Below the pieces are notes generated by a model. It was not told the DNA's origin. It ran no database searches and worked only from the letters and a program-made list of their open reading frames with translations. Both the position numbers and the translations under genes were made by a program. This document shows positions 43,190 through 52,022 of a stretch of DNA of 64,000 nt, in pieces. This DNA is from Bacteroidota bacterium (lineage in GTDB: Bacteria > Bacteroidota > Bacteroidia > Flavobacteriales > Weeksellaceae): assembly GCA_023457935.1 (NCBI GenBank), contig JAEXBA010000066.1:1-64000 (forward strand), in the 5' to 3' direction. Position 1 is the first letter of the stretch; each line of letters starts with the position of its first letter.

Positions 43190-43315
43190 AGTTCAAAAAT
43201 TTGAAGCGTAAAGATAGGAATTTTAAAAGGAGCATTTTGCTATAATTTTTAGCGATAAGGGGTTATTTTTTTGTTCCTCAAACCTTATTTTTGAATAATC
43301 ATTTAACATAATAAA

Positions 43316-44572
43316 ATGAACTTCGACCGCCTCAACGAAAAGCTTGAAATACTTGCAGATGCTGCAAAGTACGATGTTTCGTGTTCTTCAAGTGGCGGAA
43401 AAAGAACCAATAAAGGCGGCGTTGGAAATTCTCACGCTTCAGGAATCTGCCACAGTTATACGGAAGACGGACGATGTATTTCGCTGCTGAAAGTTTTGCT
43501 GACAAATCACTGTATTTATGATTGTGCTTATTGTGTTTCGCGAAAATCAAACGACATCAAAAGAGCGGCTTTTACAGTGGAAGAAGTGGTGGAACTGACG
43601 ATGAATTTCTACCGCCGCAATTATATTGAAGGACTTTTTCTGAGTTCCGGAATTTTCAAAGATGCTGATACGACGATGGAACGGTTGGTTCGTGTCGCCA
43701 AGAAACTTCGGCAGGAACAGAAATTTTTCGGTTACATTCACCTTAAAACAATTCCCGGCGCAAGTGATGAAATCCTGAAAGAAGCCGGACTGTACGCAGA
43801 CCGGCTTTCCGTGAATCTCGAAATTCCGACTAAAAAAGGTTTACAGCTTCTCGCTCCCGAAAAAAGTCATGACGAAATGATTAAACCCATGACGTACATT
43901 AAAAACGAACTGATTCTGCATAAAGAGGAACGAAAAATTTTCAGAAAAGTTCCGAAATTTGCCCAAGCCGGACAGTCGACACAAATGATTGTGGGTGCAA
44001 CCAATGAAACCGATTTGAAAATCATCAAAGTTGCCGATCATTTCTACCGTAATTTCAACATGAAACGCGTTTATTATTCCGGTTACGTTCCGGTTTTGGA
44101 AGATTCGCGGCTTCCTGCCCTGCTCTCACAGGTTCCGGTTCAGCGCGAACACCGGCTTTATCAGGCGGATTGGCTCATGCGGTTTTACGGATTTGAAGCC
44201 GATGAAATTGTGGATTTTCAACATCCTTTTCTCGATTTGGAAATTGATCCGAAATTGAGTTGGGCGCTACGAAACAGAGAAAAATTTCCTGTAAATATCA
44301 ACACCGCGTCCAAAGAAATGCTGTTGCGGATTCCGGGCGTTGGCGTAAGATCTGTCAATAAGATTCTGAAAGCACGAAAATTCCGGAAGTTGGATATGGA
44401 ACATCTGCGGAAATTAGGCGTCGCTTTAAACCGCGCCAAATTTTTTGTTGAATTTGAAAGGCAGAACATTTTCACTAATCTTATTGATGAAGTTCAGTTA
44501 AGGCAAATCATCACGAACTCAGTTAAATCGAAATGGCAAAACCCTTTTTCGCAGCAACTTTCGCTTTTCTGA
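43316..44572 (+). CDS. Putative DNA modification/repair radical SAM protein
   Basis: A 418-residue protein of the family defined as TIGR03916. The radical-SAM cluster cysteines are in NHCIYDCAYC (C66, C70, C73), preceded by further cysteines in GICHSYTEDGRC. After the barrel a helix-hairpin-helix motif (INTASKEMLLRIPGVGVRSV, about 326-345) implies DNA binding. The family is thought, on gene context and resemblance to spore photoproduct lyase, to act on damaged or modified DNA; the reaction is not established. The next gene starts directly after the stop and encodes the usual partner. Confidence 0.9.
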   Translation: MNFDRLNEKLEILADAAKYDVSCSSSGGKRTNKGGVGNSHASGICHSYTEDGRCISLLKVLLTNHCIYDCAYCVSRKSNDIKRAAFTVEEVVELTMNFYRRNYIEGLFLSSGIFKDADTTMERLVRVAKKLRQEQKFFGYIHLKTIPGASDEILKEAGLYADRLSVNLEIPTKKGLQLLAPEKSHDEMIKPMTYIKNELILHKEERKIFRKVPKFAQAGQSTQMIVGATNETDLKIIKVADHFYRNFNMKRVYYSGYVPVLEDSRLPALLSQVPVQREHRLYQADWLMRFYGFEADEIVDFQHPFLDLEIDPKLSWALRNREKFPVNINTASKEMLLRIPGVGVRSVNKILKARKFRKLDMEHLRKLGVALNRAKFFVEFERQNIFTNLIDEVQLRQIITNSVKSKWQNPFSQQLSLF

Positions 44573-45343
44573 ATGATGAAAACGCTGATTTACAACGGAA
44601 GTTTTGAAGGTTTGCTGACCGCAGTTTTTGAAGTGTTTGAATACCGCTTTAATGAATTTGAAATTATTTCTGAAGAAAATTTCAACACTGAAAATCTGTT
44701 CGCAGAGAATTTTGACGTTGTTGCGAACACAGAAAAAGCCAAACGAGTACTGAACAGAGTTGAAAAAACTTTTGGAGCCAAGATTACACGTAACCTTCTG
44801 AAAATTTTTCTTTCGGAACATTCTCAAAAAGAGCGACTGATATTGGCTGCGATCCAAAAAATCATCGAGAATCCCAAAGTAAATGCGTTCAATGATTTGG
44901 GAGACGACAATATGCTTGAAATATCGAAAATCCTGAAAAGTATGGGTCGCGAAATTCACCGTATGCACGCCTTCGTACGGTTTGAACGGCTTCAGGACGA
45001 GGTTTACTTTGCCAAAATAGAACCTGATTTTGATGTGCTGCCTTTAATCGGAAAACATTTTCAGAAAAGATATGCAGACCAGAAATGGATGATTTTTGAT
45101 CTGAAGCGACACTATGGAATCAATTATGATTTGAAGACGGTTGAATTTTTCTATCCTCAACCGGAGCAAATTCAAAATTTCAGAAACGCTGCTGAATTTC
45201 ATCATGAAGAAGAAAAAAAATTCCAGAATATGTGGCAGAATTATTTCATCAAAACAGGAATTCCGGCGAGAAAGAATATAAAACTTCACATTCAGCATAT
45301 TCCGAAAAGATACTGGAAATACCTCACGGAGAAACAGAAATAA
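44573..45343 (+). CDS. TIGR03915/DUF4130-type putative DNA metabolism protein
   Basis: A 256-residue protein (MMKTLIYNGSFEGLLTAVFE) that begins immediately after the radical-SAM stop; a second ATG three bases later is equally possible. The end (MHAFVRFERLQDEVYFAKIE, then FQKRYADQKWMIFDLKRHYG) matches the DUF4130 region. It is the standard partner of the radical-SAM protein in many bacteria, sometimes linked to uracil-DNA-glycosylase-like domains. The pair is likely a DNA repair or base-modification module. The exact substrate is unknown. Confidence 0.85.
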   Translation: MMKTLIYNGSFEGLLTAVFEVFEYRFNEFEIISEENFNTENLFAENFDVVANTEKAKRVLNRVEKTFGAKITRNLLKIFLSEHSQKERLILAAIQKIIENPKVNAFNDLGDDNMLEISKILKSMGREIHRMHAFVRFERLQDEVYFAKIEPDFDVLPLIGKHFQKRYADQKWMIFDLKRHYGINYDLKTVEFFYPQPEQIQNFRNAAEFHHEEEKKFQNMWQNYFIKTGIPARKNIKLHIQHIPKRYWKYLTEKQK

Positions 45344-45368
45344 AGCTTCTTTTTCATAATTTTAATGA

Positions 45369-46262
45369 ATGAAAAAAATCCTTGCTTTCTTCGTGATTCT
45401 GATTCTTTTTTCCTGTCAGAAAGAACAAACTTCAACCTTAATGACTTCAAATGAAAATGCGGGAACCGAGAATCCGGCAAAAACCGAAGCCGTGGAAGAG
45501 GAAACTGTCCAAATCAATCAGGAAAGAAATACAGTCCGCGAACGTTTTGATGCTCCAGACGGCTATCAATGGATTGAAAGTTCACCCGGTTCGTACGGAT
45601 ATTTCATAGAACATTTCAAACTGAAACCTTACGGCTCAAAAATCCTTAAATACAATGGAACACCGATTGCCACGCAGAATCTTCATGAAGCCGTTTTTGA
45701 TATTTCTGTCGGAAACCGGGATTTGCAGCAATGCGCAGACGCGATCATCCGTCTTCGTGCAGAGTATCTGAAAAGCGCCGGAAAAGAAGACGAAATCGGT
45801 TTTCATTACACCAGCGGCGATTTCCTGAAATGGAGCAATTATAAAAACGGCCACCGGTTAATTGTAAGTGGAAACACCGTATCTCCCTCCATTATTGCAG
45901 CTGCAGATTCCAGCACAAACAGTTTTCAGAATTATTTGGATAATATTTTCATGTATGCGGGAACCATTTCCCTGAACCGCGAAACAAAACCGGTGACCAA
46001 GAATTCAGATTTGAAAACCGGAGACATTCTGATTACACCGGGAAGTCCGGGACATGTTGTGTTTATTGCTGGCGTAAGTAAAAATTCTGAAAACGATAAA
46101 CTTTATTTACTGGGCGAAGGGTTTACGCCGGCGCAGAGCATTCACATTCTGAGCAATCCTTTCGACCGGAAAATTTCACCGTGGTATAAGCTTGACGTAG
46201 GTTCTTCAGAAACAAAAACGGCTCGCTATCATTTCAAACCCAGTAATTTCAGAACATTCTGA
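45369..46262 (+). CDS. DUF4846 domain-containing lipoprotein
   Basis: A 297-residue protein with a lipoprotein signal (MKKILAFFVILILFSCQKEQ) and a low-complexity Glu/Thr-rich linker to about 50. The DUF4846 domain follows (GYFIEHFKLKPYGSKIL, DLQQCADAIIRLRAEYL, FHYTSGDFLKWSNYKNGHRL, then LKTGDILITPGSPGHVVFIA). The GDILITPGSPGHVVFI stretch recalls NlpC/CHAP-like or amidase-related folds, but no enzyme function is known to me. It starts 25 bases after the preceding gene. Confidence 0.85.
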   Translation: MKKILAFFVILILFSCQKEQTSTLMTSNENAGTENPAKTEAVEEETVQINQERNTVRERFDAPDGYQWIESSPGSYGYFIEHFKLKPYGSKILKYNGTPIATQNLHEAVFDISVGNRDLQQCADAIIRLRAEYLKSAGKEDEIGFHYTSGDFLKWSNYKNGHRLIVSGNTVSPSIIAAADSSTNSFQNYLDNIFMYAGTISLNRETKPVTKNSDLKTGDILITPGSPGHVVFIAGVSKNSENDKLYLLGEGFTPAQSIHILSNPFDRKISPWYKLDVGSSETKTARYHFKPSNFRTF

Positions 46263-46355
46263 CGGTTGGTTTTAAGAATTATTCACATGCTATTTATCAC
46301 CCTTCAGATGTGATTCAGATTTCGTAAATTTGCTACTCATTAGAAAAATGAATAT

Positions 46356-47345
46356 ATGAACTCGAACTCAAGAGTGAAGAAAATTGGGGTTTTCACCTCC
46401 GGCGGCGATGCTCCGGGAATGAACGCAGCCATCAGAGCTGTTGTGAGAACTGCCATTTACTATAATATTGAAGTTGTTGGAATCCGCGAGGGTTACAGCG
46501 GATTGATTGAAGGACATTTTACAAAAATGGGCCCTCGTTCCGTAAGCAACATTATCAATTTAGGTGGAACCATCCTGAAATCTGCCCGTTCCGAAGAATT
46601 CAAAACCAAAGAAGGACGACAGAAAGCGTTTGACAACTGTCAAAATCAGGGAATCGAAGCGCTGGTATGTATCGGTGGAGACGGAACTTTTACCGGAGCA
46701 CAAATCTTCAGCGAAGAATTTGGCATAAAAGTAATCGGAATTCCGGGAACTATTGACAACGATATTTTCGGAACGGACAATACGATTGGTTACGACACGG
46801 CTTTGAATACAGCCATGGAAGCCATCGATAAAATCCGCGACACTGCAACTTCCCACAACAGAATCTTCTTCATCGAAGTAATGGGCCGTGACGCAGGATT
46901 CATCGCTCTTAACAGCGGTATTGCAACCGGAGCGGTAGACATTCTGATTCCTGAACAGACCGACAGTCTGGAAGATCTTTATGCAACTTTCGAAAAATCC
47001 AGAAAAAGAGGAAAAAACTCATCCATCGTTGTGGTAGCGGAAGGCGAAACTTTGGCTTCAACCTATCAGTTGGCGAAGAAAACCAAGGATAAATTTCCGG
47101 AAGCAGATATCCGCGTAACGATTCTGGGACACATTCAAAGAGGCGGTTCTCCAAGCTGTGCCGACAGAGTTCTGGCTTCCAGAATGGGATATGGCGCAGT
47201 AACCGGACTGATGAAAGGTTTAACCAACGTAATGGCAGGAATCCGCTCCAATCAGCTGGTGTATACGCCAATTGAGGATGCTATCAGAAAGCACAACGAA
47301 ATCAATCAGGATCTGCTTCAGATTTCTGAAATTCTGGCGCTCTAA
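46356..47345 (+). CDS. pfkA: ATP-dependent 6-phosphofructokinase
   Basis: A 329-residue glycolytic enzyme that phosphorylates fructose 6-phosphate. Motifs are GVFTSGGDAPGMNAAIRAVV (about 11-30), CIGGDGTFTGAQ (about 107-118), the catalytic-type aspartate in GIPGTIDNDIFGTD and EVMGRDAGFIAL. A -7-like TAAATTTG lies at 46325-46332, about 24 bases before the ATG. gap follows 64 bases later on the same strand, so the two glycolytic genes may be co-regulated. Confidence 0.97.
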   Translation: MNSNSRVKKIGVFTSGGDAPGMNAAIRAVVRTAIYYNIEVVGIREGYSGLIEGHFTKMGPRSVSNIINLGGTILKSARSEEFKTKEGRQKAFDNCQNQGIEALVCIGGDGTFTGAQIFSEEFGIKVIGIPGTIDNDIFGTDNTIGYDTALNTAMEAIDKIRDTATSHNRIFFIEVMGRDAGFIALNSGIATGAVDILIPEQTDSLEDLYATFEKSRKRGKNSSIVVVAEGETLASTYQLAKKTKDKFPEADIRVTILGHIQRGGSPSCADRVLASRMGYGAVTGLMKGLTNVMAGIRSNQLVYTPIEDAIRKHNEINQDLLQISEILAL

Positions 47346-47409
47346 TCCGGTTCAGAAGATTTCAAACAGTAACAATTCAAAAATTATTAATTAAATAAAT
47401 CTAAAGATT

Positions 47410-48414
47410 ATGTCAACAATCAAAGTAGGTATCAACGGTTTCGGTAGAATCGGAAGTTTAGTTTTCAACGCAATGCTTGAAAGAGACAACATTGAAATCG
47501 TGGGAATTAACGACCTTATCAACGCTGACTACATGGCGTACATGATGAAATACGATTCTGTACACGGTAGATTCGACGGAGAAGTAAAAGTAGAAGGAAA
47601 CAACCTTGTAGTGAACGGAAAAACTATCCGTGTAACTTCTGAAAGAGATCCTAACAACTTGAAATGGAACGAAGTAGGTGCTGATTATATCGTAGAATCC
47701 ACTGGCCTTTTCCTTACTAAAGAAACTGCACAGGCACACATCAACGCCGGTGCGAAAAAAGTAATTCTTTCTGCTCCTTCAAAAGATGATACGCCGATGT
47801 ATGTAATGGGTGTAAACCACAAAGAACTTACTGATGACGTAAAAATCCTTTCCAATGCTTCCTGTACAACCAACTGTCTTGCTCCTTTGGCAAAAGTGGT
47901 TCACGAAAACTTCGGAATCGTTGAAGGTTTAATGACTACTGTTCACGCAACTACAGCTACACAGAGAACAGTTGACGGACCGTCAATGAAAGACTGGAGA
48001 GGGGGACGTTCTGCACTTCTGAACATCATTCCTTCTTCTACAGGTGCAGCAAAAGCAGTAGGAAAAGTAATTCCTGAACTGAACGGAAAACTGACAGGTA
48101 TGTCTTTCAGAGTTCCAACAGCAGACGTTTCTGTGGTTGACCTTACGGTAAGACTTGAAAAATCTACTTCTTACGATGAAATCTGCGCAGCAATGAAAGC
48201 CGCTTCAGAAGGGGAACTGAAAGGAATTTTAGGTTACACTGAAGACTTGGTGGTTTCTCAGGATTTCGTAAGCGACAAGAGAACTTCCATTTTCGATAAA
48301 GACGCTGGTATCATGCTGTCTCCAAACTTCGTGAAACTGGTTTCTTGGTACGATAACGAAACCGGTTACTCTAACAAGTTGACAGATATGTTGATTCACG
48401 CTGCTTCATTATAA
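47410..48414 (+). CDS. gap: Glyceraldehyde-3-phosphate dehydrogenase, type I
   Basis: A 334-residue NAD-dependent glycolytic enzyme. The Rossmann motif is INGFGRIGSLVF (8-19), the catalytic cysteine C152 is in SNASCTTNCLAPL and the paired histidine is H179 (TTVHATTATQ). DNESGYS-type NETGYSNKLTDM is near the end. The codon use is strongly biased, as expected for a highly expressed gene. A terminator follows. Confidence 0.97.
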   Translation: MSTIKVGINGFGRIGSLVFNAMLERDNIEIVGINDLINADYMAYMMKYDSVHGRFDGEVKVEGNNLVVNGKTIRVTSERDPNNLKWNEVGADYIVESTGLFLTKETAQAHINAGAKKVILSAPSKDDTPMYVMGVNHKELTDDVKILSNASCTTNCLAPLAKVVHENFGIVEGLMTTVHATTATQRTVDGPSMKDWRGGRSALLNIIPSSTGAAKAVGKVIPELNGKLTGMSFRVPTADVSVVDLTVRLEKSTSYDEICAAMKAASEGELKGILGYTEDLVVSQDFVSDKRTSIFDKDAGIMLSPNFVKLVSWYDNETGYSNKLTDMLIHAASL

Positions 48415-48438
48415 TCGGCTTTTTAACAATATGATAAG

Positions 48439-48460
48439 ACCTCTCAAATTTTTGGGAGGT
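48439..48460 (+). terminator. Rho-independent terminator after gap
   Basis: ACCTCTC and GGGAGGT arms at 48439-48445 and 48454-48460 (one G-T pair), followed by TTTTTTTATG. Confidence 0.8.
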
Positions 48461-48465
48461 TTTTT

Positions 48466-48720
48466 TTATGAGTTGGCGCGAGCTAAGCGAGCGACAAAAC
48501 GGCCGCATTGTCATTGCGAGGAGTGAAGCGCAGCGAAGCGACAAAGCAATCTAAGTAATTTATTAATGTGGCAATCCCCTCTCCAACGCCAAAGCCGCAA
48601 CTCGGGTCGCTACGTCCACTACAATCTTTTTTGGCGCGGCCGCGAAGCTGCCGCGCAAAAAAAGGATTTTCGTTACCATCGCTATTGCGGATTCTCGGCT
48701 TAAAACTTGCTGCCATTTAA
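48466..48720 (-). repeat. Composite intergenic repeat (REP-like copy D plus CAATGAC-type repeat)
   Basis: Within 255 bases, 48500-48565 resembles the GTCATTGCGAGGAGTGAAGC-type repeat, and 48585-48700 is a REP-like element on the minus strand. That part holds a GC hairpin (48634-48656, GCGCGGC/GCCGCGC) flanked by A and T runs, with AAAAAAGATTGTAGTGGACG-type sequence on the minus strand that is similar to the block AAAAAAGATACAGCGGAC of copies A and B. No gene is present. Confidence 0.6.
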
Positions 48721-48722
48721 AA

Positions 48723-49157
48723 ATGAAAAATTTTATAAAAATAATTTTAATATTCTTTGGATTACTCCTACAGTTTTTCCTTGGTAATTTTATCGTTAAA
48801 GAATTTGTATTTGGTGATTCAAAAGCAACTTTTTTAGAAATTATCTTGTATCAACTTGTCGTTTTACCTCCATTTTTACTTACTGTAATTATACTACTTG
48901 AAAGCAAAAATTTCGGAAGAACAGTTTTATACTCAATAATATTTTATGGTTTTGCAGCCACCATCATTCACCTTTTCCATAAAGTTCCCAATTCAGTAGA
49001 ATATCCATCTGGAAATGTAAGTTTGGGAAGTCATGGTTTTTATGTTACAGGCGGCGGTATAGATGCTTATAGTATAATTCCGCATTTCGTTCTGACTTTA
49101 GTAATTTTATGGCTGTTAAAAAATTCTTCAAAAAATGCAGATTCTGCCAAAATTTAA
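48723..49157 (+). CDS. Small integral membrane protein of unknown function
   Basis: A 144-residue protein with about four hydrophobic helices (residues about 5-25, 35-58, 68-88 and 115-136). No recognised family. Its base composition is visibly more AT-rich than that of its neighbours, and it begins right after a composite repeat, which hints at acquisition. Its last 23 bases overlap the start of the MpaB-type oxygenase gene, so the two are probably translated together. Confidence 0.65.
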   Translation: MKNFIKIILIFFGLLLQFFLGNFIVKEFVFGDSKATFLEIILYQLVVLPPFLLTVIILLESKNFGRTVLYSIIFYGFAATIIHLFHKVPNSVEYPSGNVSLGSHGFYVTGGGIDAYSIIPHFVLTLVILWLLKNSSKNADSAKI

Positions 49158-50340
49158 AGATTCCGAACATTTCAAAACATTTTGGGCAAAAGGCAACGGA
49201 AAAGAACTGCTCGATTGGTCAGGCTGGAAACCGACTTTCGAAAATTTTGAAAAATTCGCTCATCTTTATTATCAAGTCGATGAATTGGGCGACAATGCAG
49301 TGAATGACACTTATCTCAAACTCCCCTATAATGAAGCTTCAGCCTTAATTCAGCAGTTTTCAAAAAACAAAATTTCGGAAAATGATGATGCACCAGAAAG
49401 TTTAAAAAAAATATTTCTGCAAATGCAGGATATTCCGGAATGGTTTGATGAAAATTTAGCCAACACTGGTGCGAGATTCTGTATGAGAACCGGAACCAAT
49501 GCGCTTATTATTCTCCGCGACTTCACTTTAATGGGCGGTTACGATTTTGCTTACCTCAATAAACCCCTAATTTTTACAGGTGCTCTAAAAAAAGGAGCCG
49601 TGAAACGACTCAAAGACACTTTGGAATTTTGGGTTCATGTTACACGGGAAAATGCCTTGAAAATAAATTCTGAGGCCTATCAATTAATTGTAAGAACGCG
49701 TTTAATGCATTCTTATGCAAGACTCACCATCAAAAAGAAAAGTGAAAGCTGGGATTACGAAAACTGGGGCGAACCCATCAATCATTGGGATATGATTGCC
49801 ACGTATACCGGATTTTCGCTTGTTACGATGCAGGGACTGAAGAAACTCGGCGTAAAAATTACGGATGAGGAAGAGAACGGCGTTTTTCATCTCTGGAAAT
49901 ACATCGGTTATCTCTTGGGAATACCGCCAGAATATCTTCCGGAAAACAAACAGGAAGCCACTGAATATTTCTACCTGTGGAGCGCCATACAGGATAAAGG
50001 CGACGAAGATTCTGCACAACTCGCAAAAGCACTGCTGGACGAGAACCTTACGAATACCATTTACAGATTTCAATTTCAGAGAAAGCTGCTGCTGAACCTT
50101 CATCAAAGTATGAACTGGTTTCTTCTTGACAAAGAAATCAATGAGCGTTTAAGAATTCCTGAAGTTTCCGTTTCCAAAATTTTTCCGAAGCTGATTCTTC
50201 AGGTCAATAAAGTTTCACAAAGCGTTTTTAACCTTGAAAAACCTGAAAAATACCGCAGACTTGTGGAAATTGGAAACAAGCAGCAGGTGAAAGTTCTTGA
50301 CGATTACATCAAACATACTCCTAAAGATTTCCATTACTGA
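49135..50340 (+). CDS. Oxygenase MpaB family protein (DUF2236)
   Basis: A 401-residue largely helical protein (MQILPKFKDSEHFKTFWAKG) with the DUF2236/MpaB-family region GARFCMRTGTNALIILRDF (about 118-136), TGALKKGAVKRLKDTLEFWV and RTRLMHSYARL followed by GEPINHWDMIATYTGFSL. Characterised relatives are heme b proteins that cleave polyisoprenoid chains (latex clearing protein, MpaB), but the substrate here is unknown. It overlaps the upstream AT-rich membrane-protein gene by 23 bases. Confidence 0.85.
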   Translation: MQILPKFKDSEHFKTFWAKGNGKELLDWSGWKPTFENFEKFAHLYYQVDELGDNAVNDTYLKLPYNEASALIQQFSKNKISENDDAPESLKKIFLQMQDIPEWFDENLANTGARFCMRTGTNALIILRDFTLMGGYDFAYLNKPLIFTGALKKGAVKRLKDTLEFWVHVTRENALKINSEAYQLIVRTRLMHSYARLTIKKKSESWDYENWGEPINHWDMIATYTGFSLVTMQGLKKLGVKITDEEENGVFHLWKYIGYLLGIPPEYLPENKQEATEYFYLWSAIQDKGDEDSAQLAKALLDENLTNTIYRFQFQRKLLLNLHQSMNWFLLDKEINERLRIPEVSVSKIFPKLILQVNKVSQSVFNLEKPEKYRRLVEIGNKQQVKVLDDYIKHTPKDFHY

Positions 50341-50440
50341 AACGCGACATTACAGCCAATTAAAATTGCTACAAAATTTATCAACAATTCAGAAATGCAT
50401 GCTTTTATTTCCGTATTTTTGTTAAAATATAGAATTCAGA

Positions 50441-51445
50441 ATGAGCAACATTGAAGATAAAAAGAAAGCACTGTCACTGGTGCTTGAAAAACTCGATAAA
50501 ACGTACGGAAAAGGAACGGTAATGACACTGAATGATGATTCTGTGGATTCCTCAATTGAGGTAATTCCTTCAGGATCTCTTGGACTTGACATTGCTTTGG
50601 GCGTTGGCGGATATCCGAAAGGAAGAGTAATTGAAATTTACGGTCCGGAATCTTCCGGTAAAACCACGCTCACACTTCATGCAATTGCCGAAGCACAGAA
50701 ACAGGGCGGAATTGCTGCTTTCATTGATGCAGAACATGCGTTTGACCGCCATTACGCTTCAAAACTGGGCATCGATCTTGACAATCTTATTATTTCCCAG
50801 CCAGACAACGGTGAACAGGCGCTTGAAATTGCAGACAACTTAATCCGTTCCGGAGCAATTGACATTGTGGTAATAGACTCTGTTGCAGCACTGACTCCAA
50901 AAGCAGAAATTGAGGGTGAAATGGGAGATTCCAAAATGGGACTCCACGCAAGATTAATGTCACAGGCATTGAGAAAACTGACAGCAACCATTTCCAGAAC
51001 GAAATGTACCGTGATTTTCATCAACCAGCTTCGTGAAAAAATCGGTGTAATGTTCGGTAACCCGGAAACAACAACCGGTGGTAACGCTTTGAAGTTCTAC
51101 GCTTCAGTAAGAATTGACATCAGAAAAGCAAGTGCGCCAATCAAAAACGGTGATGAAGCCGTAGGAAGCCGCGTTAAAGTGAAAATCGTGAAAAATAAAG
51201 TCGCTCCGCCTTTTAAAATGGCTGAATTCGACATTATGTACGGTGAAGGTGTTTCCAAAACAGGAGAAATTCTGGACGCAGCAGTTGATATGGGAATTGT
51301 GAAGAAAAGCGGTTCCTGGTTCAGCTACGAGGAAACTAAACTAGGCCAAGGCCGTGATGCCGTAAAAGATGTTCTGAAAGACAATCCGGAACTGGCTGAA
51401 GAGCTTGAAACAAAAATCAAGGCAGAGCTGAACGCTAAAAAATAA
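50441..51445 (+). CDS. recA: Recombinase RecA
   Basis: A 334-residue recombinase, with the Walker A motif GPESSGKTT (68-76), VIDSVAALTPKAEIEGEMGD, the L1/L2 DNA-binding loops (INQLREKIGVMFGNPETTTG) and the standard C-terminal acidic tail (ELEDETKIKAE-like, ending NAKK). It coats single-stranded DNA and drives strand exchange and the SOS response. A -7-like TATTTTTG is at 50414-50421. I see no clear SOS box near the promoter. A terminator follows. Confidence 0.98.
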   Translation: MSNIEDKKKALSLVLEKLDKTYGKGTVMTLNDDSVDSSIEVIPSGSLGLDIALGVGGYPKGRVIEIYGPESSGKTTLTLHAIAEAQKQGGIAAFIDAEHAFDRHYASKLGIDLDNLIISQPDNGEQALEIADNLIRSGAIDIVVIDSVAALTPKAEIEGEMGDSKMGLHARLMSQALRKLTATISRTKCTVIFINQLREKIGVMFGNPETTTGGNALKFYASVRIDIRKASAPIKNGDEAVGSRVKVKIVKNKVAPPFKMAEFDIMYGEGVSKTGEILDAAVDMGIVKKSGSWFSYEETKLGQGRDAVKDVLKDNPELAEELETKIKAELNAKK

Positions 51446-51475
51446 TTTTTGCTTTCAGAATCTTTATAAATTAAA

Positions 51476-51506
51476 ACACGGTGCGGACTTTCAGTCCGCG
51501 CCGTGT
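51476..51506. terminator. Terminator between recA and alkyltransferase-like gene
   Basis: A 14-pair hairpin (one G-T pair) with arms 51476-51489 and 51493-51506, followed by TTTTTTAT. It lies between convergent genes. Confidence 0.85.
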
Positions 51507-51516
51507 TTTTTATCTG

Positions 51517-51822
51517 TCACAGTTCATCCAATGGATTCCAGAACAGTGTTTTAAAATTCTGAATTTTATTTCCTTTTAATTCTATTCCTTCCCTCTTAAG
51601 TTTTGCTGTAAACTCTTCCAGACAGCTTGCGGTAATACAACCGGAAGAATTACATACGCGATGTGCCGGAACATCTTCAAGACAGCCACCCATCGCTTTC
51701 CCAACGTGGCGGGAATGATTTGGAAATCCAACAGCTTTGGCAATTGAGCCATAAGTGGAAACCCTTCCTTCTGGAATGAGTTTCGAGATTTCCCAAACCT
51801 GAGATTTGAAAACTTCATTCAT
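51517..51822 (-). CDS. Alkyltransferase-like protein (MGMT family, acceptor cysteine replaced)
   Basis: A 101-residue protein with the DNA-binding MGMT fold (WEISKLIPEGRVSTYGSIAKA, then SRHVGKAMGG). The usual active-site PCHRV reads PAHRV here (residues 52-56, A53), so the alkyl-acceptor cysteine is missing. Proteins of this type (ATL) bind O6-alkylguanine and hand the lesion to nucleotide excision repair. ATLs usually have tryptophan at this place, so alanine is a variant. It converges on recA. Confidence 0.85.
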   Translation of the reverse strand: MNEVFKSQVWEISKLIPEGRVSTYGSIAKAVGFPNHSRHVGKAMGGCLEDVPAHRVCNSSGCITASCLEEFTAKLKREGIELKGNKIQNFKTLFWNPLDEL

Positions 51823-51869
51823 TATTTTTCAAATTTAGAAATTTTGTGGGGAAAAACTGCCGGAACTTT

Positions 51870-51980
51870 TAGCCCGGATTGAAGCATTTGTTTGAGCTCT
51901 CCCGATGACCATCGGGAAGCGAGTGCGGAAAGCCGGTCTGATTTTCAAAGAGAGAAAATACGTTGGAGCTCCAAAAAAAA
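51870..51980 (+). repeat. REP-like hairpin element, copy C
   Basis: AGCCCGGATTGAAGC, then a perfect CCCGATG/CATCGGG hairpin with a two-base loop (51901-51916), then GCGGAAAGCCGG and GGAGCTCCAAAAAAAA. The order resembles copies A and B. There is no -7-like end. Instead it leads into the terminator of the deoxyhypusine-synthase-like gene. Confidence 0.55.
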
Positions 51981-51998
51981 TCCTGCAAAAATGCAGGA
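51981..51998 (-). terminator. Rho-independent terminator after deoxyhypusine-synthase-like gene
   Basis: TCCTGCA and TGCAGGA arms at 51981-51987 and 51992-51998 with a four-base loop; a run of T follows on the minus strand. Confidence 0.8.
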
Positions 51999-52022
51999 TC
52001 TTTATTTAAACTAAATTTTTAG

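Noticed and set aside
48483..48716. A 77-codon minus-strand frame between gap and the AT-rich gene
   Set aside because: It lies entirely in the composite repeat; the residues simply translate the repeat and hairpin.
50341..50440. SOS box upstream of recA
   Set aside because: I see no convincing inverted motif near the -7 element; it cannot be excluded without knowing the LexA site of this lineage.
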